Shown: in pieces, positions 1 through 6,083 of the stretch | Position numbering within the stretch: the first letter of the stretch is position 1 | Layout of the letters: every line of letters starts with the position of its first letter | Source of the DNA: JBFLVQ01 sp040758525 | Lineage (GTDB): Bacteria; Acidobacteriota; Blastocatellia; Chloracidobacteriales; JADJPF01 | Length of the DNA: 9,851 nucleotides | Assembly: GCA_040758525.1 (NCBI GenBank) | Contig: JBFLVQ010000348.1 | Coordinates: 1-9,851, forward strand | Reading direction: 5' to 3' | Program-made: the position numbers and the translations under genes | The notes under the pieces: model-generated | What the model was told of the DNA's origin: nothing | The model's input: the letters and a program-made list of their open reading frames with translations, nothing else | Databases searched by the model: none

Positions 1-126
1 GTTTGATAGTGACAAAGCCGCGTCCTGTAAAAAGGGCGTTACCAGATGCTTGAGCTGCTTGAGGGGAAACTATCATGAGCAGTTCTTAGGGGACAAAGGG
101 ACGGTAACGTCCCCGAGTTACCCGGT
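1..126 (+). ncRNA. Group II intron 3' end (domains V and VI), partial
   Basis: This is the 3' end of a self-splicing, mobile ribozyme; most of the intron, including any reverse transcriptase gene, lies left of the window. Domain V is at 52-85: exactly 34 nt, starting GAGC and ending GTTC, with a GAAA loop at about 65-68 and the AGC catalytic triad at 53-55. Its distal stem has a likely G-A mismatch. Domain VI follows: GGGACG (98-103), a GTAA loop and CGTCCC (108-113) form a perfect inner stem. GGGGAC (89-94) pairs with GTT (117-119) and CCC (121-123), leaving A120 bulged as the probable branch point. The splice site would then be about 6-7 nt downstream, near 126; the end reads GGT rather than the usual AY. 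A small hairpin at 20-39 (GCGTCC/GGGCGT) is probably domain IV tail. An intergenic stretch follows to 264 with nothing clear in it. Confidence 0.8.
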
Positions 127-264
127 GGTACAAGCGAGTCATTGCATTTGGTACAGAGGCCAGCAACGAATAGATAGATCATCTTGTAACATAATCACAT
201 GCAATGGAAGCGATAGCCTTATCCTTCATCAGATTTGAGACAATATTGAGGAGATAAATAAGTC

Positions 265-582
265 ATGCCAATAGCTGGTAAGTTAGAGATTACGATCAAG
301 ATAAATGAGTTTCCTGCTGATACTAAGACAGTAGCGAACGGCTGGAAAGAATTTACCATTGATGCAGGTGGACGTGAGATTACCGTTATAGTGAGACCAA
401 AGATGTTCAACAAGCTGGAACAGGCACACCAGCAATATCCTTTATGGGTTGCGGCTATTGCTGGCAAAATGGGAAAGGCAACAGAGAAAGGGTTCGTGCT
501 GGATGAGCCTGCCATACAGGTATTTGAGCGCAAGCCTAAGATTGCTGATACGGATGCAACGAGCGAATCTGCTGGCGCTTGA
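265..582 (+). CDS. FinO-like ('fertility inhibition') family small protein
   Basis: The product is a 105-residue soluble protein with no signal peptide or membrane segment. It resembles a short protein family common in cyanobacteria that is annotated 'fertility inhibition FinO-like'. The shared features I recognise are the GKLEITIKINE N-terminus, the NGWK-F-ID block (about residues 25-34), the VRPK-F-KLE block (43-52), WVAAIAGKMG (61-70), and a C-terminus with FVLDEPAIQVFERKPK. The family name comes from loose similarity to the RNA chaperone FinO; I know of no demonstrated function. The start is supported by a GAGGAG motif ending 11-12 nt upstream of the ATG. It lies directly downstream of the group II intron end and looks monocistronic. 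Family assignment is from memory of the sequence pattern, so function remains open. Confidence 0.65.
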   Translation: MPIAGKLEITIKINEFPADTKTVANGWKEFTIDAGGREITVIVRPKMFNKLEQAHQQYPLWVAAIAGKMGKATEKGFVLDEPAIQVFERKPKIADTDATSESAGA

Positions 583-698
583 TACTACGCGGTATAGCTC
601 GTTTTGTAGCATTATTGCGGATCTTACAAATAGTTTTTGAATGTACTTGGTTTTAGTATATAGAATACAGAGACATGGTTCTAAATCCTGATCAATAA

Positions 699-750
699 GC
701 AGCCAGCATATAACCGGCTGCCTATCTCTTCATTATGGAGATTACTCCAT
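699..750. other. Two small inverted repeats between convergent genes
   Basis: GCAGCC (699-704) pairs with GGCTGC (716-721), and ATGGAG (735-740) pairs with CTCCAT (745-750) over an ATTA loop. They sit between the end of the FinO-like gene (+) and the end of the SEC-C remnant (-), where bidirectional terminators would be expected. Neither is followed by a convincing run of T on either strand, so a terminator role is only possible. The rest of 583-765 shows no gene. Confidence 0.3.
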
Positions 751-765
751 TAATGTCATCACTCT

Positions 766-1007
766 CTAAAAGTAATGATTACGAAGCGCACCATCATATC
801 GACCACTACTCAGACAACATTTCTTAAAACCTACGTCCAGAGCCGCATGGACATAAATCGTTTCTGCCCAGTTTTTCTCTAAGCTCTTTCTCTCCATGAA
901 CAACCTGCAATCCTCGCTTCACATGGGTTGCAGATGGGAAACCTTTGCGACGTTTACTTGTTGTTTCGTAGAAAGCATATTGTGTCAAAGTCCTTGTTGT
1001 TTACCAT
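766..1007 (-). pseudogene. SEC-C metal-binding-motif protein, frameshifted
   Basis: This is a short reading frame on the - strand ending in a SEC-C zinc motif, the C-x-C-x8-C-C module found at the end of SecA and in many small proteins. The ATG at 1007 has a textbook AAGGAGG (1013-1019) 5 nt upstream and begins MVNNKDFDT. The frame must shift near 976-985 to reach the conserved part (AFYETTSKRRKGFPSATHV, then HGEKELREKLGRNDLCPCGS). CPC is at 845-853. A second shift, one extra T in the T4 run at 826-829, separates GSGRRF from KKCC, which completes the motif; without it the frame stops at TAA. The corrected frame ends at 766. A TTG start in the second frame (ACTTTGACACAA) is possible but poorly spaced from a ribosome site. 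Two lesions suggest a decaying gene; sequencing error cannot be excluded. Confidence 0.6.
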
Positions 1008-1064
1008 ACCAACCTCCTTATTGGATAACGGGAGCTTTTTTGTTTTTTACCATTTATATCATGC

Positions 1065-1166
1065 GCCTAACGTCCAGCTTTAGTGAGTCCACGAACAGCA
1101 CGGATGTAACGATAAGAAATGATAAAGAATATATTTCTTGGTCTTCGCTGCATTGGGCTGTTAGAC
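1065..1166 (-). repeat. attC-like integron recombination site (candidate)
   Basis: Read on the - strand, the 102-bp element starts with GTCTAAC (1166-1160) and ends with GTTAGGC (1071-1065). These match the inverse-core RYYYAAC and core GTTRRRY boxes of integron attC sites. Pairing continues inward: GCCCA against TGGAC with one mismatch, leaving one unpaired A, as the extra-helical bases of attC do. The position fits: it begins 20 bp after the stop of the DUF6980 gene and is followed by the next - strand gene, which is the cassette order gene-attC-gene. The length is within the range of attC sites. No integrase gene and no second site were found in the window, so this could be a solo or decayed cassette, or a chance palindrome. 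Confidence 0.5.
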
Positions 1167-1186
1167 ATATCCCTTTTGACACAGCA

Positions 1187-1543
1187 TCATAATTGCTCTA
1201 AATACCATTCTGCTGTTAAAAACTCCTTGGGAATATCTTGCTCGCTAGGCTTGTCATAACCCAAAGCCTTTAATTTATCGAACCATAAATCTCGTTTCGA
1301 TTCGGGTAGCTTCACTCCACACCAAGGGCAATATTCAATGCCAACATATGATGAGCCGCCATCGTGAATAATTATCCCATACTCATCAAATCGAGCTGAG
1401 TAATAGATAATTTTGTCGGGGCAGTCAAATGCATTCTGATGCCGGTTGCATTTGTAGGTAAGTTTTCCTCTCATTTGGTCACAGCAGTATTCTCTGCTGT
1501 CTTGCTTGAAGAATTTATTTTTGGCTCTTCTCTGGTTTGGCAT
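1187..1543 (-). CDS. DUF6980-family cysteine-rich protein
   Basis: A predicted 118-residue cytoplasmic protein that matches my recollection of the DUF6980 family: an N-terminal YCCDQM, a central FDCPDKIIYYSARFDEYGII, IHDGGSSY, and a C-terminal YCPWCG-KLPESKRDLWFD. Counted from this start, Cys20/21, Cys32, His35, Cys41 and the Cys72-x2-Cys75 pair form a likely zinc site. No biochemical role is known to me. The frame is open to an ATG at 1612, but the first residues of that longer form fall inside the repeat that starts at 1587, so the ATG at 1543 (MPNQRRAK) is preferred; neither start has a strong ribosome site. An attC-like palindrome begins 20 bp after the stop, suggesting that the gene arrived as an integron cassette. 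Confidence 0.75.
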   Translation of the reverse strand: MPNQRRAKNKFFKQDSREYCCDQMRGKLTYKCNRHQNAFDCPDKIIYYSARFDEYGIIIHDGGSSYVGIEYCPWCGVKLPESKRDLWFDKLKALGYDKPSEQDIPKEFLTAEWYLEQL

Positions 1544-1586
1544 ATTCTTAACTAGCCATCGATTAAACACGGTTACTATAAGATTA

Positions 1587-1855
1587 GACGAATAACATTC
1601 CTCTAACACCATACACAGTCATCTTCTACGAACAAATATCCTGGCAAGTTTCGTACGCATCCTCGCCCCTATCATTCATTCCATATACCGTAATACTACC
1701 TCAACAACTAGTTTTGACTTTCCCTGATAAAGCCATCTCCTTGAGTTGCTCGCGTCGTCAAATAGTAGGCGGTTTAAGTGATACCAAATGTTACGGTAGT
1801 ATTATCCGTGATATTTTTTTGATCTTTCTTGTGCGGGGCCATATGCTGGCATGGA
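1587..1855. repeat. Direct repeat copy A (about 270 bp, diverged)
   Basis: This matches 2552-2842 in the same orientation. Shared blocks are GACGAATAACATT (1587-1599), TCATCTTCTACGAACAAAT, TATCCTG-CA-GTTTC, CATTCCATA-ACCGTAA (near 1674-1692), TTTTGA-CTTTCCCT, AAATAG, TGATACC, TTTTTTGATCTTT, and GGGGCCATATGCTGGCATGG near the end. It contains the motif ATACCGTAATACTACC (1685-1700) and, inverted, TTACGGTAGTATTA (1791-1804). A - strand reading from MPAYGP has internal stops, so no intact gene is present. The rest of the gap to 1972 holds only a small palindrome ATCAGA-TCTGAT and no gene. Confidence 0.75.
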
Positions 1856-1972
1856 GGTATGAAAAAGCTTGGTTGAATGTATCAGACGATAATCTGATCA
1901 GGCACAGGAGCAAGATTCAATTCAACATTATGTTAGGTATCTTGTGAGTTTAATAGTTCCTTGCGTTTCCAA

Positions 1973-2434
1973 TTAATTTGTATGATCTTGGCTTGTATCT
2001 GTAATTAGGAACTTTCCATCAAGAAAGAACCGCCCCGTTACGGTAACTTTAATAAGTTTATTATTGTAAATAAGATTTGTTGTAGCATCTTTTGTGGTTT
2101 CATTAAATTTAGTACATGCTTCAGGTGTTTCGCAAAATGGAGTTAAGGTGTAACCGTTAGACGGATCATTTATATCAATAAGTATGGTTCTTCTATAATT
2201 ACCTATATAATAGGCTGATATGGTTACCTGCTGATTGCCATAAATCTCAGGATTTTTAAGTAGATCTGTAACAGAAAAGTGATGTTCAGTATACTTATTA
2301 TCTGTTTTAGAATCGGTGTCAGCCGTAATTTTATGCTTGATTGATAATAAATAGTTGTTGATTAATCGAGTCAATATTACTGCAGAAGCAAAAGTAATTA
2401 TTGCTGCAAGAAAAAGTATAGTTATTTTTTTCAT
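1973..2434 (-). CDS. Membrane-anchored or exported small protein, OB-fold-like
   Basis: The product is 153 residues. Residues 1-25 (MKKITILFLAAIITFASAVI) are a positively charged start followed by a hydrophobic segment: an uncleaved anchor or a Sec signal. There is no lipobox cysteine. The exported part (about 45-150) carries SVTDLLKNPEIYGNQQVTI, YYIGNYRRTILIDI, two cysteines about ten residues apart (FCETPEAC), and VTVTGRFF-DGKFLITD. The pattern 'layer NPE-y-G-q-V-i-G ... V-V-G-f ... L-V' is typical of small OB-fold binding domains, but I do not recognise a named family. The ribosome site GGAAAGG lies about 8 nt before the ATG. The gene sits alone between two long direct repeats, and its start overlaps a 19-codon upstream ORF by ATGA. 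Confidence 0.75.
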   Translation of the reverse strand: MKKITILFLAAIITFASAVILTRLINNYLLSIKHKITADTDSKTDNKYTEHHFSVTDLLKNPEIYGNQQVTISAYYIGNYRRTILIDINDPSNGYTLTPFCETPEACTKFNETTKDATTNLIYNNKLIKVTVTGRFFLDGKFLITDTSQDHTN

Positions 2435-2490
2435 GGTATTAGCCTTTCCATTTTTATTGTTATAATTGCAACTGGTATTGTTTTTTTCAT
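2431..2490 (-). CDS. 19-codon upstream ORF overlapping the anchored-protein gene
   Basis: MKKTIPVAIITIKMERLIP ends in TGA inside the ATGA that starts the gene at 2434, the arrangement used for translational coupling. AGG lies about 9 nt upstream, a weak ribosome site. Its first bases (ATGAAAAAAACAATACC) resemble the start of the downstream gene (ATGAAAAAAATAACTATAC), so it may be a partial duplication of that gene's beginning rather than a functional leader peptide. Confidence 0.35.
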   Translation of the reverse strand: MKKTIPVAIITIKMERLIP

Positions 2491-2512
2491 TGTGGAACTA
2501 CCTAGTATTTAT

Positions 2513-2526
2513 TGTGGTTAGCCACA
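2513..2526. other. Perfect hairpin upstream of the anchored-protein gene
   Basis: TGTGG (2513-2517) and CCACA (2522-2526) pair over a 4-nt loop. On the - strand it lies about 22 bp upstream of the small upstream ORF, between it and the end of repeat B. It could be an operator or a 5' leader hairpin; nothing in the sequence decides between them. Confidence 0.35.
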
Positions 2527-2551
2527 GTTAAGACCCATAAGTATGCCATTG

Positions 2552-2842
2552 GACGAATAACATTGCCTTACCACACTTACCATCATCTTCTACGAACAAA
2601 TATCCTGACAGGTTTCCCTTTCGCTACACTCAACCAATAATCTCACTCACTCTAGTCAATCCTAACATTCCATACCGTAACACTCTATCTGTTAATAGCT
2701 TTTGATCTTTCCCTTCAAAGGCAATTTTCTTAATTTGCCCGGATCGCTAAATAGCGACCTTTAGCTGATACCGATTGATACCGTAATACTACCAGCTAAT
2801 AGTTTTTGATCTTTTTGTCGTGGGGCCATATGCTGGCATGGA
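2552..2842. repeat. Direct repeat copy B (about 290 bp) with two internal units
   Basis: This is the second copy of the 1587-1855 repeat, in the same orientation and diverged. It holds two internal units 106 bp apart: ATACCGTAACACT (2672-2684) with GTTAATAGCTTTTGATCTTT downstream, and ATACCGTAATACTACC (2778-2793) with GCTAATAGTTTTTGATCTTT. Between them is a perfect hairpin, TCGCTA-AA-TAGCGA (2744-2757). On the - strand one frame runs from MPAYGPTTKRSK to SGYLFVEDDGKCGKAMLFVQ with four stops, which could be a decayed gene; copy A shares only parts of it. The right end lies about 80 bp before the secreted-protein gene, so it may supply its upstream region. Confidence 0.75.
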
Positions 2843-2867
2843 TCCTAGATTGCGTCTCTTCTTTGTA

Positions 2868-2884
2868 ATTGCCTGATGGGCAAT
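2868..2884 (+). promoter_or_regulatory. Leader hairpin before the secreted-protein gene
   Basis: ATTGCC (2868-2873) and GGCAAT (2879-2884) form a perfect 6-bp inverted repeat with a 5-nt loop, 39 bp before the ATG at 2924. It probably lies in the 5' untranslated region or promoter. No confident -35/-10 pair was found. Confidence 0.3.
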
Positions 2885-2923
2885 AACTAACAATAAATTC
2901 TGGAAAACTAAAGGAGTTCAAGC

Positions 2924-3787
2924 ATGAGAAAGAATATCGCTTTGTCAGTAAGTCTGTTTGTGTGCCTAGTATTTGCCTTAACAATGGCTGCTTCCAGCAA
3001 TAGCAATAGCAATAGCAATAGTAGCAAAGCAGTTCCATTACCAATAAATCCCAGAGAAGATGCTACCGTTACCATGACATTTGATGGATTAATGGCCTTG
3101 TGTATGGGCAATCCAGAGCGGGTTAGTGTTGGTATACTTGATGTGCATCACCATACACCCACGTTGACGGTTTCAAAAGTAGCCAAGGGTAGAAAGGCAC
3201 CCCTCGCCACACTCAAGGGTGAGCAGCTACGGGGCACATTGCATATTGATGTAGAAGGCGCATCAGCAGATGTGAATAAATATATCTCACCAGCTATGGA
3301 GAAAGATCCCAATGATTTTCGATGGACTGTAGATCTGGAAAGCGACCTACACCAGCGTGAGCTGCATCTGAAAGAAGAGCGATTGTTTGGTAAGATCCAT
3401 ATTGGTGCTGGACTATTCTATTCCAGAGAATTGAGCACTGAGCCTTTCAGATTCTTTGCTATGGATGGATCGGGGAAGGCACTTCCATTCAATCGGCGCG
3501 TTGGTGAACCTGCTGCCAAGGTAAATCTAAGCAACGATCAAGCACTAGTGATTCGCACCAGCCAGCAAACAATACGTCTACTGGGTGAATCTGACGCTAC
3601 CTACGAGATAGTTATCACTAATGAGCCGCCTGCCGAGATGGCTAATTTGGATCATTGGATGTTCTACTATCAGATTATTGGTGAAGGCGTAACCACTTAT
3701 ACACCAGTAATGGTACAAAAGACATCATATGCACCACGACCGTTCTTGTGCTCTGCAGCTATTTTCAGCAAATCGCAGTTGAAGTAG
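2924..3787 (+). CDS. Secreted protein of unknown function with Ser-Asn linker
   Basis: The product is 287 residues. Residues 1-24 are a clear Sec signal peptide (MRKN, hydrophobic core ALSVSLFVCLVFAL, cleavage near TMA-ASS). A Ser-Asn tract (about 25-33) coded by four AGCAAT hexamers follows, then a globular region that looks beta-rich: TVTMTFDGLMALCMGN, VGILDVHHHTPTLTVSK, LRGTLHIDVEG, KIHIGAGLFYSREL, TYEIVITNEPP, then MFYYQIIGEGVTTYTPV. I do not recognise a named domain. The ribosome site AAAGGAG is 7 nt from the ATG, so the start is firm. It converges with the sigma/TPR operon with only 4 bp between stops, too little for a separate terminator. Neighbourhood hints that it could be an extracytoplasmic partner of the TPR protein, but that is inference. 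Confidence 0.85.
   Translation: MRKNIALSVSLFVCLVFALTMAASSNSNSNSNSSKAVPLPINPREDATVTMTFDGLMALCMGNPERVSVGILDVHHHTPTLTVSKVAKGRKAPLATLKGEQLRGTLHIDVEGASADVNKYISPAMEKDPNDFRWTVDLESDLHQRELHLKEERLFGKIHIGAGLFYSRELSTEPFRFFAMDGSGKALPFNRRVGEPAAKVNLSNDQALVIRTSQQTIRLLGESDATYEIVITNEPPAEMANLDHWMFYYQIIGEGVTTYTPVMVQKTSYAPRPFLCSAAIFSKSQLK
2996..3019 (+). repeat. In-frame (AGCAAT)4 microsatellite
   Basis: Four perfect AGCAAT hexamers encode (Ser-Asn)4 just after the signal peptide. Gain or loss of units keeps the frame, so strand slippage would alter linker length without destroying the protein. Confidence 0.95.
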
Positions 3788-3791
3788 CCAA

Positions 3792-6077
3792 TTACTCTAG
3801 TGTGTCCAGTTGTTGCTGACTTGACTTACGAGTTACAGCAAATGTAAGAAAAGCATTGTTTTGCTCTAATCCTTCCCGTGCTTTATGGTCAAAGGCGACG
3901 GCAGTTTCAAGCTCAATCCTGGCGCGATCCTTGTCACCTTTGGCCATCAAACATTCTCCCATCCCTTGATGTAGTTGGCTCAAAGAAAGCATCTGTTGAA
4001 CATTAGTTTGTTTGCCTAAATCGATGGCACGTTGATAAAGCTCAATAGCCTTGTCTGTTTGGCCAGCGAGCATTTGAGCGCGTGCCTGATAGCCAACGAC
4101 AGCGAATTCCACACGAGAACGAGCGGAATTATCGGCTATCTGAGCGAGAGATTGGGATGCCTTCGTAAATCTTTCTTGCGCTTTGGTTGCGTGATTTTGT
4201 TCAGCTTGCAGAATGCCAGAAAACGCATATGATAGTGACAGGTAGCTATAGTTACCCTGTTTTTGTGCAAGCGAGATAGAGTGTTGCAAGTACAGTTCGG
4301 CTAGTGAAGGGCTATTTAGATTGAAGGCGCTCACTCCAAGCACTTGTAATATTTGTATAGGCACAGGGCTGTTTGTGGCTAGGCAAGCATTCAAAGTTGT
4401 GTGAGCCTGTTGAAATGCGTGTTCGTTATCATTAACAACATAGTAGATTGTCGCCAAAATTAACGACGGCTTTATTAGAAAATTTGGGACATTAAGAGGT
4501 TTGGCTATACGAATAGATTCCTCTAATACCTCAATAGCCTTGTCAAACTCTGATGTATTACTCAGCAGTTCACCTTTCCATCGTAACAGGTCAGCTTGAA
4601 GGAATAGATGGCGGTGTTCTATGGTGCGATCTAGAGTATTCTGCAAAAGATTTTGTGCATCGCTTATGGCATCCATCTTATTCAAGTATTTAACGATCTG
4701 TACATCCGTCCTTTCGATTTCACAGGCGGAGTTATATGAGCTAAATATGTCCTTCACGCGATAAGCCTGTGTTAAAGCTTCTTTAAAGTGATCGGCTACA
4801 ACAGTTGTGTCGATTTCAGCTCGTATTTTTCGCGCTTCTCGTAGCTTTTCAATAGCTGCTATTGGCACGGTTCGGTAAAAGGAGACTAAATCCAAACCAA
4901 AATGCTCATTGGTTTCGTTTAACATTTCATTGGCGATATTATCAGCATTTGTCAATGCGCTCATAGCCCCTACATTATTGCCCGCTTGCAGTGCTGATAG
5001 GTAATCGTTGATGTACCTATCCAGTTGTTCATATCGAGTGGGCTTTTGAGCTGTCGAGATTGATAGCCGCTCGCTCAGTAATTTTAGTCGTTGTGCTACT
5101 TCAATACTACGATTTGAGGTTTTTTCGATAGCAAGGTATTGTTGGTAATCATTTTTTGTGGTTTCTAGTAACGATAGTTTTTCAGAACTAACCGCACGCA
5201 CAAATAGTGCATCGGCATCTTGAGGATCTTCCTTCAGTCTAGCATTGGCAGATTCAAATGCTTCTGCCAGTGTCTTTAGATCAGTGGTCTCGACAATATT
5301 TGTTGCTAATACCCTAGTGTTGCCTGCCTGCTTCTCATAGTATGGCCTTATCAATAGATGATAGGTAAGCAGCGCCGGTGTGATAACCATTATCACCATT
5401 GCAGCAGCCTTCATTATTGTCTGATATCGTAGACTTGATGCTTTAGGTGCCTGGATCTTCTCTTCAGGGAAAGCTACCACATTAACATTGGTAGGTGCAG
5501 GCATCTCAACGGTGGGCTGCTCTGAGTGCTCTGGTTGTTGCTGTTCTACAACCTGCTCAGCACGTTGCCTGCTACGCTCTTCTACATGTTGCTCTAGCGT
5601 GTTATTGGCAAGATGCTGGATTAACTTCTGCTTATGCTCTTTCCATACCTTGCTATGGAGAAACTCTTGTGTATCCTTCTCAATCTGAATAGCCGTCTCG
5701 GTATCTACATCATCATGTCGAGCATTAAGATTGATACCCAATAGGGAATTGATAATAGGATTGATGCCAGTATCAGCAGGTCGTTTTACATCCTTGGTAT
5801 TTCTCGGCTTATTAGGAACCTGAGTATGGCGCTTGATTAATCGTTCTTTACATTCCTGCCAGGTCTTACTCTTTAAGAATGCTTCAGTGTCTCGCTCAAT
5901 TTCCGCACTTTCCTCTGTAGTAGGAACATTAAGCATAACTTCCCAAGAGATATTGGCGTACTCTCGGCAATCAGTACAGATATGCAGGTGTTGTTGGAAT
6001 TGATCCTCTTCTTGAGGAGGCAACTCACCCTGACAGTGTTTGATAAATCTAAGCTCATCCCAATGTGGACAATCCAT
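3792..6077 (-). CDS. Anti-sigma-type zinc finger, one membrane helix, TPR-repeat protein
   Basis: The product is 761 residues. Residues 1-40 carry a zf-HC2-type anti-sigma finger: Cys3, then His30-x3-Cys34-x2-Cys37. Two similar segments follow at about 58-82 and 128-153 (EIERDTEAFLKSKTWQE and QIEKDTQEFLHSKVWKE), a duplicated motif. A Gln/Glu-rich linker (160-190) leads to one membrane helix (about 222-244). The remaining ~500 residues are helical TPR repeats, for example around FDKAIEVLEESIRIA, AGQTDKAIELYQRAIDLG and KGDKDRARIELETA. The expected topology is finger in the cytoplasm and TPR outside. Family knowledge: such fingers bind ECF sigma factors. The start follows the sigma-like gene by 6 bp, with CGGAG overlapping that gene's stop codon, so the two are probably translationally coupled. 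Related proteins in some phyla end in a CHAT protease; none is present here. Confidence 0.85.
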   Translation of the reverse strand: MDCPHWDELRFIKHCQGELPPQEEDQFQQHLHICTDCREYANISWEVMLNVPTTEESAEIERDTEAFLKSKTWQECKERLIKRHTQVPNKPRNTKDVKRPADTGINPIINSLLGINLNARHDDVDTETAIQIEKDTQEFLHSKVWKEHKQKLIQHLANNTLEQHVEERSRQRAEQVVEQQQPEHSEQPTVEMPAPTNVNVVAFPEEKIQAPKASSLRYQTIMKAAAMVIMVITPALLTYHLLIRPYYEKQAGNTRVLATNIVETTDLKTLAEAFESANARLKEDPQDADALFVRAVSSEKLSLLETTKNDYQQYLAIEKTSNRSIEVAQRLKLLSERLSISTAQKPTRYEQLDRYINDYLSALQAGNNVGAMSALTNADNIANEMLNETNEHFGLDLVSFYRTVPIAAIEKLREARKIRAEIDTTVVADHFKEALTQAYRVKDIFSSYNSACEIERTDVQIVKYLNKMDAISDAQNLLQNTLDRTIEHRHLFLQADLLRWKGELLSNTSEFDKAIEVLEESIRIAKPLNVPNFLIKPSLILATIYYVVNDNEHAFQQAHTTLNACLATNSPVPIQILQVLGVSAFNLNSPSLAELYLQHSISLAQKQGNYSYLSLSYAFSGILQAEQNHATKAQERFTKASQSLAQIADNSARSRVEFAVVGYQARAQMLAGQTDKAIELYQRAIDLGKQTNVQQMLSLSQLHQGMGECLMAKGDKDRARIELETAVAFDHKAREGLEQNNAFLTFAVTRKSSQQQLDTLE

Positions 6078-6083
6078 AAGTGC

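Noticed and set aside
50..238. 62-codon + strand frame at the left end
   Set aside because: It overlaps domains V and VI of the group II intron and has no ribosome site or family resemblance.
896..1192. 98-codon + strand frame
   Set aside because: It is the antisense of the SEC-C remnant and the attC-like site; no ribosome site and no recognisable protein.
1714..1947. 77-codon + strand frame
   Set aside because: It lies mostly inside repeat copy A, is not conserved in copy B, and has no ribosome site.
2796..3111. Leucine- and cysteine/tyrosine-rich - strand frames of 67 and 82 codons
   Set aside because: They are antisense readings of the AGCAAT repeat and signal peptide region of the secreted-protein gene.
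5488..5692. Cysteine-rich + strand frames of 65-66 codons
   Set aside because: They are shadows of the Gln/Glu-rich linker of the TPR protein.
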